Part shown: positions 54,638 through 62,124 of the stretch, piece by piece
Layout of the letters: every line of letters begins with the position of its first letter
Numbering within the stretch: position 1 is the first letter of the stretch
Assembly: GCF_029854705.2 (NCBI RefSeq)
Contig: NZ_CP139035.1
Location: 1,736,001 to 1,800,000, forward strand
Source: Akkermansia sp. N21116
GTDB taxonomy: Bacteria; Verrucomicrobiota; Verrucomicrobiia; Verrucomicrobiales; Akkermansiaceae
Reading direction: 5' to 3'
Length of the DNA: 64,000 nucleotides
Translations under genes and position numbers: made by a program
Notes under the pieces: model-generated
Told to the model about the DNA's origin: nothing
The model's input: the letters and a program-made list of their open reading frames with translations, nothing else
Databases searched by the model: none

Positions 54638-55144
54638 ATGATAAACCAGGAAACGATGGAATCCCTGAAAAGCGGGAGCGGTTTGACATTCTCTGCCGTT
54701 GTCGCGATGACTCCTTCCCGGGTTATCGGGAAAAATGGCGGCATGCCGTGGCATATGCCGGAGGATCTCAAGGTCTTCAAGCGGCTGACGACGGGACATC
54801 CCATCGTGATGGGGCGCAAAACGTTCGATTCCCTTGGCAAGCCCCTCCCGAACCGCCAGAATATCGTTCTGACTCGGGATTCCTCCTGGTCGGCAGAAGG
54901 AGTATTGCGCATTTCCGCGCTGGAAGACGTTTTTAATCTGGATTTGATGGACAGGGAAGTGTGCATCATCGGCGGAGCCCAGATATACGCCCTGTTCATG
55001 CCCCTGCTCGACACTCTCTGGATTTCAAGAATTGCTGCGGAATACGACGGCGACACATTCTTCCCGGACTTTGAGGGGGAATTCCCTCATGCGGAACTTA
55101 TGGAGACCTTTTCCGGTTTCCAACTGTGGAAATACATCCGTTGA
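54638..55144 (+). CDS. folA: Dihydrofolate reductase (FolA)
   Basis: Reduces dihydrofolate to tetrahydrofolate. The 168-residue protein matches with VVAMTPSRVIGKNGGMPWHMPEDL, written here as VIGKNGGMPWHMPEDL, then GRKTFDSLGKPLPNRQNIVL (GRKTFDSLG and LPNRQNIVLT), and IIGGAQIYALFMP. The start could also be the ATG at 54656. Target of trimethoprim. It forms a pair with thyA. Confidence 0.95.
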   Translation: MINQETMESLKSGSGLTFSAVVAMTPSRVIGKNGGMPWHMPEDLKVFKRLTTGHPIVMGRKTFDSLGKPLPNRQNIVLTRDSSWSAEGVLRISALEDVFNLDLMDREVCIIGGAQIYALFMPLLDTLWISRIAAEYDGDTFFPDFEGEFPHAELMETFSGFQLWKYIR

Positions 55145-55195
55145 GTTTTTACTGGTCTTCTTCCAGCGTTTTCTTTTCCATACTGCATTCTATGC

Positions 55196-55251
55196 AAAAA
55201 AGAAGGGCTGTCTCATTCGGATTTTTCAATCCTTCGTGAGACAGTCCCTTC
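55196..55251 (-). terminator. Terminator of the small HTH gene
   Basis: Arms GAAGGGCTGTCTCA and TGAGACAGTCCCTTC (one bulge) enclose ~21 bases and are followed by six T residues on the minus strand. It lies ~100 bases after the HTH stop and 52 bases after the folA stop, so it may serve both. Confidence 0.7.
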
Positions 55252-55350
55252 AACATGTTCGCTGCCAAATGGCAACGCAGGTTATTTTTTTGTTTTTATT
55301 CACGCCCTGAATGGACAATATTGTTTTTATAACCGCGCTTCCTACCAATC

Positions 55351-55602
55351 TCAGGATTCAATGACCGGCACTTTCTGAAATCCGTCTTCGATAGCGCGGA
55401 GAGTGTCGATCTGGGCAATCGACGGCAGCGTGTACGAATTCATCCATTGGAAAACGGTCATTCGCGTTACCTCTATTCGGTCGGCGATCTCTTGGAGTGT
55501 AATCCCGTGCGCTTTGCCGTTTTCCACAACCATCCGGACGAGCTTGTCCGGAGGAATTATGTCGCCGTTGTCAGTTGCTACAAGCTTGATATAGTGCGTC
55601 AT
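55351..55602 (-). CDS. Small helix-turn-helix DNA-binding protein
   Basis: An 83-residue protein with an XRE/Cro-like helix-turn-helix in its second half: LQEIADRIEVTRMTVFQWMNSYTLP is written as two parts, LQEIADRIEVTRMTV then FQWMNSYTLPS. It begins MTHYIKLVATDNGD and has no other domain. It sits alone, with a terminator behind it, and faces the LtaS-type gene across 273 bases, so it may regulate itself or that gene (inference). Confidence 0.65.
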   Translation of the reverse strand: MTHYIKLVATDNGDIIPPDKLVRMVVENGKAHGITLQEIADRIEVTRMTVFQWMNSYTLPSIAQIDTLRAIEDGFQKVPVIES

Positions 55603-55819
55603 CGTATCAGAGGGTTAGCAACAGAGGCGCATCCAGAGCCTGTCTCGCGGATGAGTTTCTTGTTGCGGTTACACAAACCGCATGTCCATTTTGTAGGAGT
55701 AGATGGATAAAAGGGATTGGGCATTCGGAACAAGTAGATGTGGGATCGTGATCAGTAGAAGAATGAGGGGAATTTTGTTCTTTGAACGGCTAACCGTTTA
55801 CTTGTGTCAAAGGAACGAC

Positions 55820-55843
55820 CGGAAAAGGAATTGTCCTTTTCCG
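55820..55843 (+). other. Perfect hairpin in the leader of the LtaS-type gene
   Basis: CGGAAAAGGA and TCCTTTTCCG form perfect 10-bp arms around ATTG, 32 bases before the start codon at 55876. A smaller dyad, AACGG-CTAA-CCGTT, lies ~27 bases upstream. No T run follows, so it is not a terminator. It may shape the 5' leader or bind a regulator; no riboswitch class is recognised. The rest of 55603-55875 shows nothing else. Confidence 0.5.
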
Positions 55844-55875
55844 AAGACTACCTATTATGATGCTTGGCAATTATT

Positions 55876-57801
55876 ATGAGGCTTGACCATTACTATTACC
55901 TGAGGCGCGTCCTCCCGTTTTTCGCTTTCTTCGCGGGGATTGAGGTCGTGGAAACTATTATTACGACTTTGCTGGAAGCGGGTAACGTAGACTGGGGGGG
56001 GTGGGCTGTGCTCAAGACGTTTGCCGTCTTTGTTGTGGAACTGGTGATTGCTTTTTTGTACTGGATGGTTCCTTATTTTCTTTATCTTCTCGTTTTGCCG
56101 CAGAAGAGGCATGGTGGGAAGTTCGACCGGGTGGCGACGTGTCTGTTTTTCGCCTTTTTCCTGGGGTTGAGCCTGTTTGAAGAAATTGCCGAGGGATTTT
56201 TCTGGGACGAATTTTCCTCGACCTTCAATTTCATAGCCGTCGACTATTTGATCTATACGAAGGAGGTGATCGGCAATATTTACCAGTCCTATCCGATTAT
56301 TCCGATTATGAGCGGCCTGGTCGTGGTGGTTGCGCTTGTGACGTGGCTGATGAGGAAGTCTTTGGTTCCTTCTTCTCCGGCGCCGGGGTTTTGGAAGCGT
56401 TTCTTTCATCTGATCGGTTTGCTGCTGCTCTGCGGACTATCCTTCGTATCTTTCGATACGAAGGATACGGACATGACCGGAAACCGGTACAATACGGAGT
56501 TGGCCAAGGACGGGATGTACAGCCTGTTTAGCGCATTCCTGAAGAACGAACTGAGTTACAAGGAATATTATCCGACGACAGACGAGCGTCAGGCAGCTGC
56601 ATTTCTGCAGAAGGAATTGAATGAACCCGGGACGGTATTTCTGGCTCCGGAGACGGGCAGCATTGCCCGTACGATCCACAATCCGGAGCAGGAGATCCAT
56701 CCCAATGTTGTGATTGTGGTGATGGAGAGTATGGGGGCCGAGTTCCTGCCGGAGAACCGGAAGGACGGCCTGATCCTGACGCCGAACTTGAGCCGTCTGG
56801 GAGCGGAAGGCGTTTTCTTCCCGCATACGTATGCGACGGGGACGCGTTCCGTCCGCGGATTGGAGGCGGTCAGTACGTCCATTCTCCCGTTGCCGGGCAT
56901 GGCCATTCTGAGAAAGGAGGGAAACGAGAACCTCCAGACAGTAGGTTCGATTTTTCAGCAGAAGGGGTACGAGGACAGGAAATGGATCTACGGCGGCTAT
57001 GGATATTTCGACAACATGAATTATTATTTCGGGAACAATGGATTCGAGGTGCTGGATCGTACGACGATGGACGACAAGGACATTACCCATTCAACGGTTT
57101 GGGGGGTGTGCGATGAAGATTTGTTCCGCCGCTGTATTCAGGAGGCGGATCGTTCTTCCGCGTCCGGTAAGCCGTTCCTGCAGTTCGTTTTCACGACGTC
57201 CAACCACCGTCCGTATACCTATCCCGATGGCAGGATCGATATTCCGTCCAAGACGGGAAGAAACGGAGCGGTGAAGTATGCTGACTATGCGGTTGGAGAG
57301 TTTATCCGGCAGGCAAAGATGAAACCGTGGTTTGACAATACGGTTTTTTTGTTTATTGCCGATCATGGTGCGGGCAGTGCCGGGAAGAAGGATCTGAATC
57401 CGGAGACGCACCTGATTCCGCTGATTATCTATGCTCCTTCTCTCATCAAGCCCGAACGTTACGATATGCCGATCAGCCAGATTGATGCCTTGCCGACTCT
57501 GCTCGGTCTGCTAAATTGGACGTATGATGCCTCGTTCTACGGCAAGGACGCCCGCAAGCCCGGTTACCGCTCCCGTTACTTCATCAGCAATTACCAGAAC
57601 ATCGGGTACTGCCGGGGGGACGGGATGATCGTCCTCAAGCCGGTGAAGGAGGCTCATTACTATAAGAACGGAGAACCTGTTCCGGCGGATGCGCAGGCGG
57701 AGGAAATGCTCCAGGAGGCGATCAATTATTACCAGCATGCCAGCGGATGGAGGAAGAACCTGCCGGTTGCGAGTCTTCCTGCCGCCCGCGAGAAAAAGTA
57801 A
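55876..57801 (+). CDS. LtaS/OpgB-type membrane phosphotransferase (sulfatase fold)
   Basis: A 641-residue inner-membrane protein. About five transmembrane helices fill residues 1-190; the C-terminal ~390 residues are a sulfatase-fold domain facing the periplasm. VIVVMESMGAEF holds a metal ligand, TYATGTRSVRGLEAV the nucleophile Thr, and FIADHGAGS further metal ligands. LtaS-family enzymes move glycerol-phosphate or related groups onto glycolipids or glucans; the group moved here is unknown. The ATG at 55876 follows a hairpin; an upstream TTG is less likely. Confidence 0.85.
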   Translation: MRLDHYYYLRRVLPFFAFFAGIEVVETIITTLLEAGNVDWGGWAVLKTFAVFVVELVIAFLYWMVPYFLYLLVLPQKRHGGKFDRVATCLFFAFFLGLSLFEEIAEGFFWDEFSSTFNFIAVDYLIYTKEVIGNIYQSYPIIPIMSGLVVVVALVTWLMRKSLVPSSPAPGFWKRFFHLIGLLLLCGLSFVSFDTKDTDMTGNRYNTELAKDGMYSLFSAFLKNELSYKEYYPTTDERQAAAFLQKELNEPGTVFLAPETGSIARTIHNPEQEIHPNVVIVVMESMGAEFLPENRKDGLILTPNLSRLGAEGVFFPHTYATGTRSVRGLEAVSTSILPLPGMAILRKEGNENLQTVGSIFQQKGYEDRKWIYGGYGYFDNMNYYFGNNGFEVLDRTTMDDKDITHSTVWGVCDEDLFRRCIQEADRSSASGKPFLQFVFTTSNHRPYTYPDGRIDIPSKTGRNGAVKYADYAVGEFIRQAKMKPWFDNTVFLFIADHGAGSAGKKDLNPETHLIPLIIYAPSLIKPERYDMPISQIDALPTLLGLLNWTYDASFYGKDARKPGYRSRYFISNYQNIGYCRGDGMIVLKPVKEAHYYKNGEPVPADAQAEEMLQEAINYYQHASGWRKNLPVASLPAAREKK

Positions 57802-57842
57802 GCGGGATGTGAGCTCTTGCGCGAGAGGAGGGGACTCCCTAC

Positions 57843-57878
57843 AAAAAACCATGGGACTGATAGATCCCATGGTTTTTT
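57843..57878 (+). terminator. Bidirectional terminator between ltaS-like and metY genes
   Basis: ACCATGGGA and TCCCATGGT pair perfectly around eight bases, with A-runs on the left and six T residues on the right. It serves the plus-strand gene ending at 57801 and, by symmetry, metY. Confidence 0.85.
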
Positions 57879-57903
57879 ATTCCGTAAATTGTTTGCGCCG
57901 CGA

Positions 57904-59193
57904 TTACTTGATGGCATCCAGAGCCTGTTGGAGGTCGGCGATGATGTCTTCAGCGGCTTCCGTTCCGACGGAGAAGCGGATGAGATCCGGCTTGACTCCG
58001 GCTTCGAGCAATTGCTCGTCGGAAAGCTGGCGGTGCGTATGGCTGGCGGGGTGCAGCACGCAGGTTCTGGAATCCGCTACATGGGTGACGATGGCGGCCA
58101 GTTTCAAGCTGTCGATGAACTTGATGGCGCGTTCACGGCCTCCCTTGATACCGAAGGTGACCACACCGCAGGATTGACCGTTACGGAATTGCCTTTGGCT
58201 CAGTTCATGGAGGGGGCTGGAAGGCAAGCCGGGGTAATTGATCCAGGCGACATCGGGTTGTTGTTCCAGGAACTCGGCCACTTTTTGTGCATTCTCGCAA
58301 TGGCGTGGGACGCGGAGGTGGAGGGTTTCCAGTCCGATATTGAGCAGGAATGAATTCTGGGGTGCGGGGATGGAGCCGAGGTCGCGCATGAGCTGAACCG
58401 TGGCCTTGGTGATATAGGCTCCTTTGCCGAAGCTGTTCGTGTAGATCAGACCGTGGTAGGAGGGGTCGGGCTCGGTCAGCCCGGGGAATTTGTCCTTATG
58501 GGCGTCCCAGTCGAAGTTTCCGCTGTCGACGATGGCACCGCCGACGGCTGAAGCGTGGCCGTCCATATATTTGGTGGTGGAGTGGGTGACGATGTCGGCT
58601 CCGAAGTCGAACGGACGGCAGTTGATCGGCGTAGCGAAGGTGTTGTCTACGATCAGCGGTACGCCCTGACTGTGAGCAATGTCGGCCATCTTGCGGATGT
58701 CGAGGACGTTGAGGGAGGGGTTGGAGATGGTTTCGCCGAAAAGGAGTTTGGTGTTGGGACGGAAAGCCTTGAGAATGTCCTCGGCAGGGGCGTCCTGGTC
58801 GACGAAGGTGACTTCAATACCCATTTTCTTGAGCGTGATGGCGAAAAGGTTGTAGGTACCCCCGTAGATGGCGGATGTACTGACGACATGGTCGCCGGCT
58901 TCGCAGATGTTGAAGATGGCGTAGAATGAGGCGGCTTGGCCCGATGATGTGAGAATGGCGGCGATGCCTCCTTCAAGCTGGGCGATTTTGGAGGCGACTG
59001 CCTCGTTGGTCGGGTTTTGGAGGCGGGTGTAGAAGAATCCGGCTTCTTCGAGGTCGAATAGCTTGGCCATCTGTTCGCTCGTTTCGTATTTGAACGTTGT
59101 GCTCTGGTAGATGGGCAGGACGCGGGATTCACCTTTTTTAGGTGTCCAGCCGGCTTGGACGCAAAGCGTTTCTGGACGGAGTGGCTGATTCAT
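57904..59193 (-). CDS. metY: O-acetylhomoserine sulfhydrylase (MetY)
   Basis: Adds sulfide to O-acetylhomoserine to make homocysteine, with PLP. The 429-residue protein has the PLP-lysine region THSTTKYMDGHASAVGGAIV, DNTFATPINCRPFDFGADIV and the MetY-typical PSYHGLIYTNSFG. The length and these features separate it from the shorter MetB/MetC group. It is preceded by a promoter-like sequence (59281-59308). No SAM riboswitch was recognised in its ~80-base leader. Confidence 0.92.
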   Translation of the reverse strand: MNQPLRPETLCVQAGWTPKKGESRVLPIYQSTTFKYETSEQMAKLFDLEEAGFFYTRLQNPTNEAVASKIAQLEGGIAAILTSSGQAASFYAIFNICEAGDHVVSTSAIYGGTYNLFAITLKKMGIEVTFVDQDAPAEDILKAFRPNTKLLFGETISNPSLNVLDIRKMADIAHSQGVPLIVDNTFATPINCRPFDFGADIVTHSTTKYMDGHASAVGGAIVDSGNFDWDAHKDKFPGLTEPDPSYHGLIYTNSFGKGAYITKATVQLMRDLGSIPAPQNSFLLNIGLETLHLRVPRHCENAQKVAEFLEQQPDVAWINYPGLPSSPLHELSQRQFRNGQSCGVVTFGIKGGRERAIKFIDSLKLAAIVTHVADSRTCVLHPASHTHRQLSDEQLLEAGVKPDLIRFSVGTEAAEDIIADLQQALDAIK

Positions 59194-59280
59194 GTTTGTA
59201 TAATGATTCGGTGTTTCGGAGGAGGAGGCGGGCCGGTTCGCGTAGCGAAGGCGCAGAGCCAGTGCCGTTCGTAGGAGCTG

Positions 59281-59308
59281 ATACTAGAGGGGATGGGAAC
59301 ATTGTCAA
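59281..59308 (-). promoter_or_regulatory. Candidate sigma-70 promoter of metY
   Basis: On the minus strand a consensus TTGACA (59308-59303) is followed, after 16 bases, by TAGTAT (59286-59281). It would give a leader of about 80 bases before the metY ATG. Within the leader TTCGC-tac-GCGAA can form a small hairpin. Confidence 0.55.
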
Positions 59309-59445
59309 GATCAAGGCGGAACGCTTGCCGATGCCTATCCAATAGTCCGGGTGTTGTGACGATTTTATAATCCGTATGCAACATTTTTTTCACCCTTCAA
59401 TGGTAAACACTTGCTGTCAAGAATTGTGACCTATTGGCTTCTTTA

Positions 59446-59474
59446 TTGATTTGTATTATTATTTATATTATATT
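59446..59474 (+). promoter_or_regulatory. Candidate promoter of the GtrA-like operon
   Basis: TTGATT, a 17-base spacer and TATATT in a very AT-rich stretch ~120 bases before the start codon. Several alternative -10 boxes exist nearby, so the exact site is uncertain. Confidence 0.35.
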
Positions 59475-59594
59475 TATATTAAGTTAATTATGAGTAATTA
59501 TTGCGGATTATAAATCCGCTATAACTATCCCGCGGGCGGTCGTTCTGCCGCGTCATGTGTTAACTGAATTCCGGGAGGTAATTCGGACAGGTAC

Positions 59595-60143
59595 ATGAGA
59601 CTTACTCTTGTTGAAAAGTTAGAGATGAGCATTTTGAAGAAAAACATCCAGGATGTACTCGCGAATAATTCAAGTCTCTACAAATTTATTGTAGTTGGTG
59701 TTGCTTCTTCTTCCGTGCATTGGTGTATTTCATGGTGGATGTATTACCATGTAATTTTCGGAATGACTCTGGTGCCAACATTGTCGGGTTACAGCGGAGG
59801 ATGGGTGTGTTCTTATATAGGAAATAGATTGTGGAGCTTTAAAATACAGGCTGTTCATACAAGTATTAAAGGATCTGTTTTTCGATTTATAATAAGCCAG
59901 TTTGTCGCTGCCATCGTGTTGCTGTTGGCCACATGGATTGCCCAGCAAATCCTAATTCTTTATTTTGACTGGTATATTTTAACTAACCAGGTGGAAAGGA
60001 CGGATGCTTTAGTTCGTTTTTGCAGGGGAGCTTCCTATCCCCCTTCTTTATTGAGCGGAATGTTTTTTGCCGCTGCTGCCTCCTATCTGATGAGCCGTTG
60101 CTTTGTTTTCCGTAATTATCATCTATCACATTCAGAAGTATGA
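59595..60143 (+). CDS. GtrA-family membrane protein
   Basis: A 182-residue protein with four membrane helices (the first near FIVVGVASSSVHWCISWWM) and the GtrA-typical late SYLMSRCFVFRNY. GtrA-like proteins flip polyprenyl-linked sugars or assist their use in O-antigen and lipid modification. A GGGAGGT lies ~15 bases before the ATG at 59595; an inner ATG at 59625 is possible. It overlaps the next gene (ATGA), so the four genes here form one operon. AT-rich. Confidence 0.75.
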   Translation: MRLTLVEKLEMSILKKNIQDVLANNSSLYKFIVVGVASSSVHWCISWWMYYHVIFGMTLVPTLSGYSGGWVCSYIGNRLWSFKIQAVHTSIKGSVFRFIISQFVAAIVLLLATWIAQQILILYFDWYILTNQVERTDALVRFCRGASYPPSLLSGMFFAAAASYLMSRCFVFRNYHLSHSEV

Positions 60144-61381
60144 ATATTGCTGTAATCGGAGCGGGAGTCTCCGGATTGTCAATAGCCCGCATGTTATCAT
60201 CCGGGAATAAAGTCAGGGTTTTCGAGAAACAGAGCCGTCCCGGAGGATTGATCAAATGTACCATGGAAGAAGGCAATCTTTATCATTTGACAGGAGGGCA
60301 TGTATTCAATTCCAAACGTCAGGATGTGTTGGACTGGTTTTGGAGTCTATTCAACAAAGAAGCTGATTTTATTCCTGCAAATCGGAATGTAGCGATTGCT
60401 CTTGATGATACCCGTATTATTGGAGCTCCCGTGGAAAACCATGTTTATCAGCTGGACTTATTAACACAAGCATCCGTCATACGGGAACTATTGGAAATTG
60501 CAATGAACCCGCCTGCGGCAGTCAGTAATTTTGACGATTTTTTAAAAAGTCGGTTTGGAGAAACTCTCTATCGAATTTATTTTGGTCCTTATAATCGTAA
60601 GATTTGGAGAAAGAGTTTAAAAAATGTTCCTCTGGAATGGATGGAAGGCAAGCTTCCCACGCCGTCAATTGAGGATATTTTCATCAGTAATATTAGCCGC
60701 CAGGGAGAAAGCAACAGCTTCGTCCATAGTTCATTTTTTTATCCTAAAGTAAATGGATCTCAATTTATTGCGGATACGCTTGCAGAAGGATTGGATCTAT
60801 CTCTCGATACCGATGTTACCGAGATTGTCAAAAATGGGAGCCGATGGGTAATTGGTGATGAGATCTTTGATAAGGTTGTTTTTTGCGGTAATATCAAAGT
60901 GTTGCCTTCTCTTTTGAAGAAGAGCGGCATAAGGATAAATGATGCAGAAATTCAAAAACTGGAGTATCACGGGACAACGTCCGTTCTCTGTTATGTGGAT
61001 GCCAATCCGTACAGTTGGATATACATGCCTGCTGATGATCATGAAGCCCACCGCATTATTTGTACCGGAAATTTTTCTCCTCTGAACTCTCAACCCGGCA
61101 GGATGTCGGTTACCATTGAGTTTTCATCTGTATTGGAGAAAAATGAAATATTGGAAAATTTAAAGAAGATACCTTTCTGCCCAAAATATATTACCCATCA
61201 TTTTGAGGAATATACCTATCCCATGCAGAACGGTATGACGAGGGAAGTCATTCAACAGGTACGCGAAGTTGTGGAACCGGAAGGCATTTATCTATTGGGG
61301 AGATTTGCCGAGTGGGAATATTATAACATGGATGCGGTGATGGGCGCTGCTCTTGATTTAAAGAAACGGATTTTTTCTTGA
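60140..61381 (+). CDS. FAD-dependent oxidoreductase, UDP-galactopyranose mutase/amine-oxidase-like
   Basis: A 413-residue flavoprotein. The N-terminus NIAVIGAGVSGLSIARML and VFEKQSRPGGLIKC is a classical FAD-binding dinucleotide fold; GPYNRKIWRKSLKNVPLEW, IYMPADDH and YLLGRFAEWEYYNMDAVMG resemble the UDP-galactopyranose mutase/protoporphyrinogen-oxidase group. In a polysaccharide context a role on nucleotide sugars is likely (e.g. making a furanose form), but the key Arg residues cannot be confirmed by eye. Confidence 0.65.
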   Translation: MNIAVIGAGVSGLSIARMLSSGNKVRVFEKQSRPGGLIKCTMEEGNLYHLTGGHVFNSKRQDVLDWFWSLFNKEADFIPANRNVAIALDDTRIIGAPVENHVYQLDLLTQASVIRELLEIAMNPPAAVSNFDDFLKSRFGETLYRIYFGPYNRKIWRKSLKNVPLEWMEGKLPTPSIEDIFISNISRQGESNSFVHSSFFYPKVNGSQFIADTLAEGLDLSLDTDVTEIVKNGSRWVIGDEIFDKVVFCGNIKVLPSLLKKSGIRINDAEIQKLEYHGTTSVLCYVDANPYSWIYMPADDHEAHRIICTGNFSPLNSQPGRMSVTIEFSSVLEKNEILENLKKIPFCPKYITHHFEEYTYPMQNGMTREVIQQVREVVEPEGIYLLGRFAEWEYYNMDAVMGAALDLKKRIFS

Positions 61382-61383
61382 AT

Positions 61384-62118
61384 ATGAAAACTGCAAATTA
61401 TGGAATAGCCATTCCCATGGCTAATGAAGAAGAGGGTTTTGCCTCATTTATTGAATCTCTTAAGGATACTTTGGATAATGTCCCTGGAGGTAAAGTTTAT
61501 CTTGTTGTTGATCGAGCTTCAACAGATTCCACCCCTGACTTGTGTTCACAACTTGCTCAAGATGATTCCCGGTTTGTTTATGTGTGGGCTCCGGAAAACC
61601 GTAATGTCGTGGATGCCTATTTGAGAGGATTCAAGGAGGCGTTTCATGCCGGACACGATTATATTGTAGAAATGGACGGCGGAGGGTCTCATAATCCGGC
61701 CGCATTGCCTGCGTTTATCCGTGCGTTGCAGGAAGGGAATCAGTGTGCGTTCGGATCTCGTTATATTAATGGAGGCTCTTTGAACGATTCTCCTTTGAAA
61801 CGCCGTGTTTTGTCAAAATTCGGTTCGTTTCTGGCACGGGTATTGCTAGGATGCCCCATGCGGGACGTGACGAGTGGGTATGAAGCTTTTACTCGCCCTA
61901 TAATGGGTAAAATACTTTCGTATTCTCTCAGATCAAAAGCTCATTTTTATCAGACGGAACTACGTTATTTGCTCAGGAAGAGTGATTGGATCGAGGTTCC
62001 GATTCACTATGTTTCTCCTTCACCGCGTGTCTCGCAGAATGCGATTAAAAATTCGTTGCAGTGCCTGTTTTATTATACCTTCCGCAGGTGGTCGGGTAAA
62101 AAAGACATCATCCGATAA
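61384..62118 (+). CDS. GT2 glycosyltransferase (dolichyl-phosphate-mannose-synthase-like)
   Basis: A 244-residue GT-A enzyme. YGIAIPMANEEEGFASFIESL is the nucleotide region, IVEMDGGGSHNP the DxD-like metal site (D-x-G form), and GSRYINGGSLNDSPLKRR the acceptor loop region, close to DPM1/polyprenyl-phosphate glycosyltransferases. It lacks the usual C-terminal membrane helices, so it would load polyprenyl phosphate at the membrane surface. With GtrA and the following GT-C it makes a coherent lipid-linked sugar pathway. Confidence 0.82.
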   Translation: MKTANYGIAIPMANEEEGFASFIESLKDTLDNVPGGKVYLVVDRASTDSTPDLCSQLAQDDSRFVYVWAPENRNVVDAYLRGFKEAFHAGHDYIVEMDGGGSHNPAALPAFIRALQEGNQCAFGSRYINGGSLNDSPLKRRVLSKFGSFLARVLLGCPMRDVTSGYEAFTRPIMGKILSYSLRSKAHFYQTELRYLLRKSDWIEVPIHYVSPSPRVSQNAIKNSLQCLFYYTFRRWSGKKDIIR

Positions 62119-62124
62119 TTAGTT

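Larger units (their letters stand above)
59194..59594. other. Intergenic region with divergent promoters, no gene
   Basis: The left part is the metY leader and promoter. From ~59400 the sequence becomes very AT-rich and marks the entry into the low-GC surface-glycan block. A perfect 17-base palindrome GCGGATT-ATA-AATCCGC (59503-59519) sits 75 bases before the GtrA-like start and may be an operator. I see no gene in it. Confidence 0.6.

Noticed and set aside
59194-59280. SAM riboswitch in the metY leader
   Set aside because: The leader is ~80 bases with only a 5-bp hairpin; I see none of the conserved SAM riboswitch cores.
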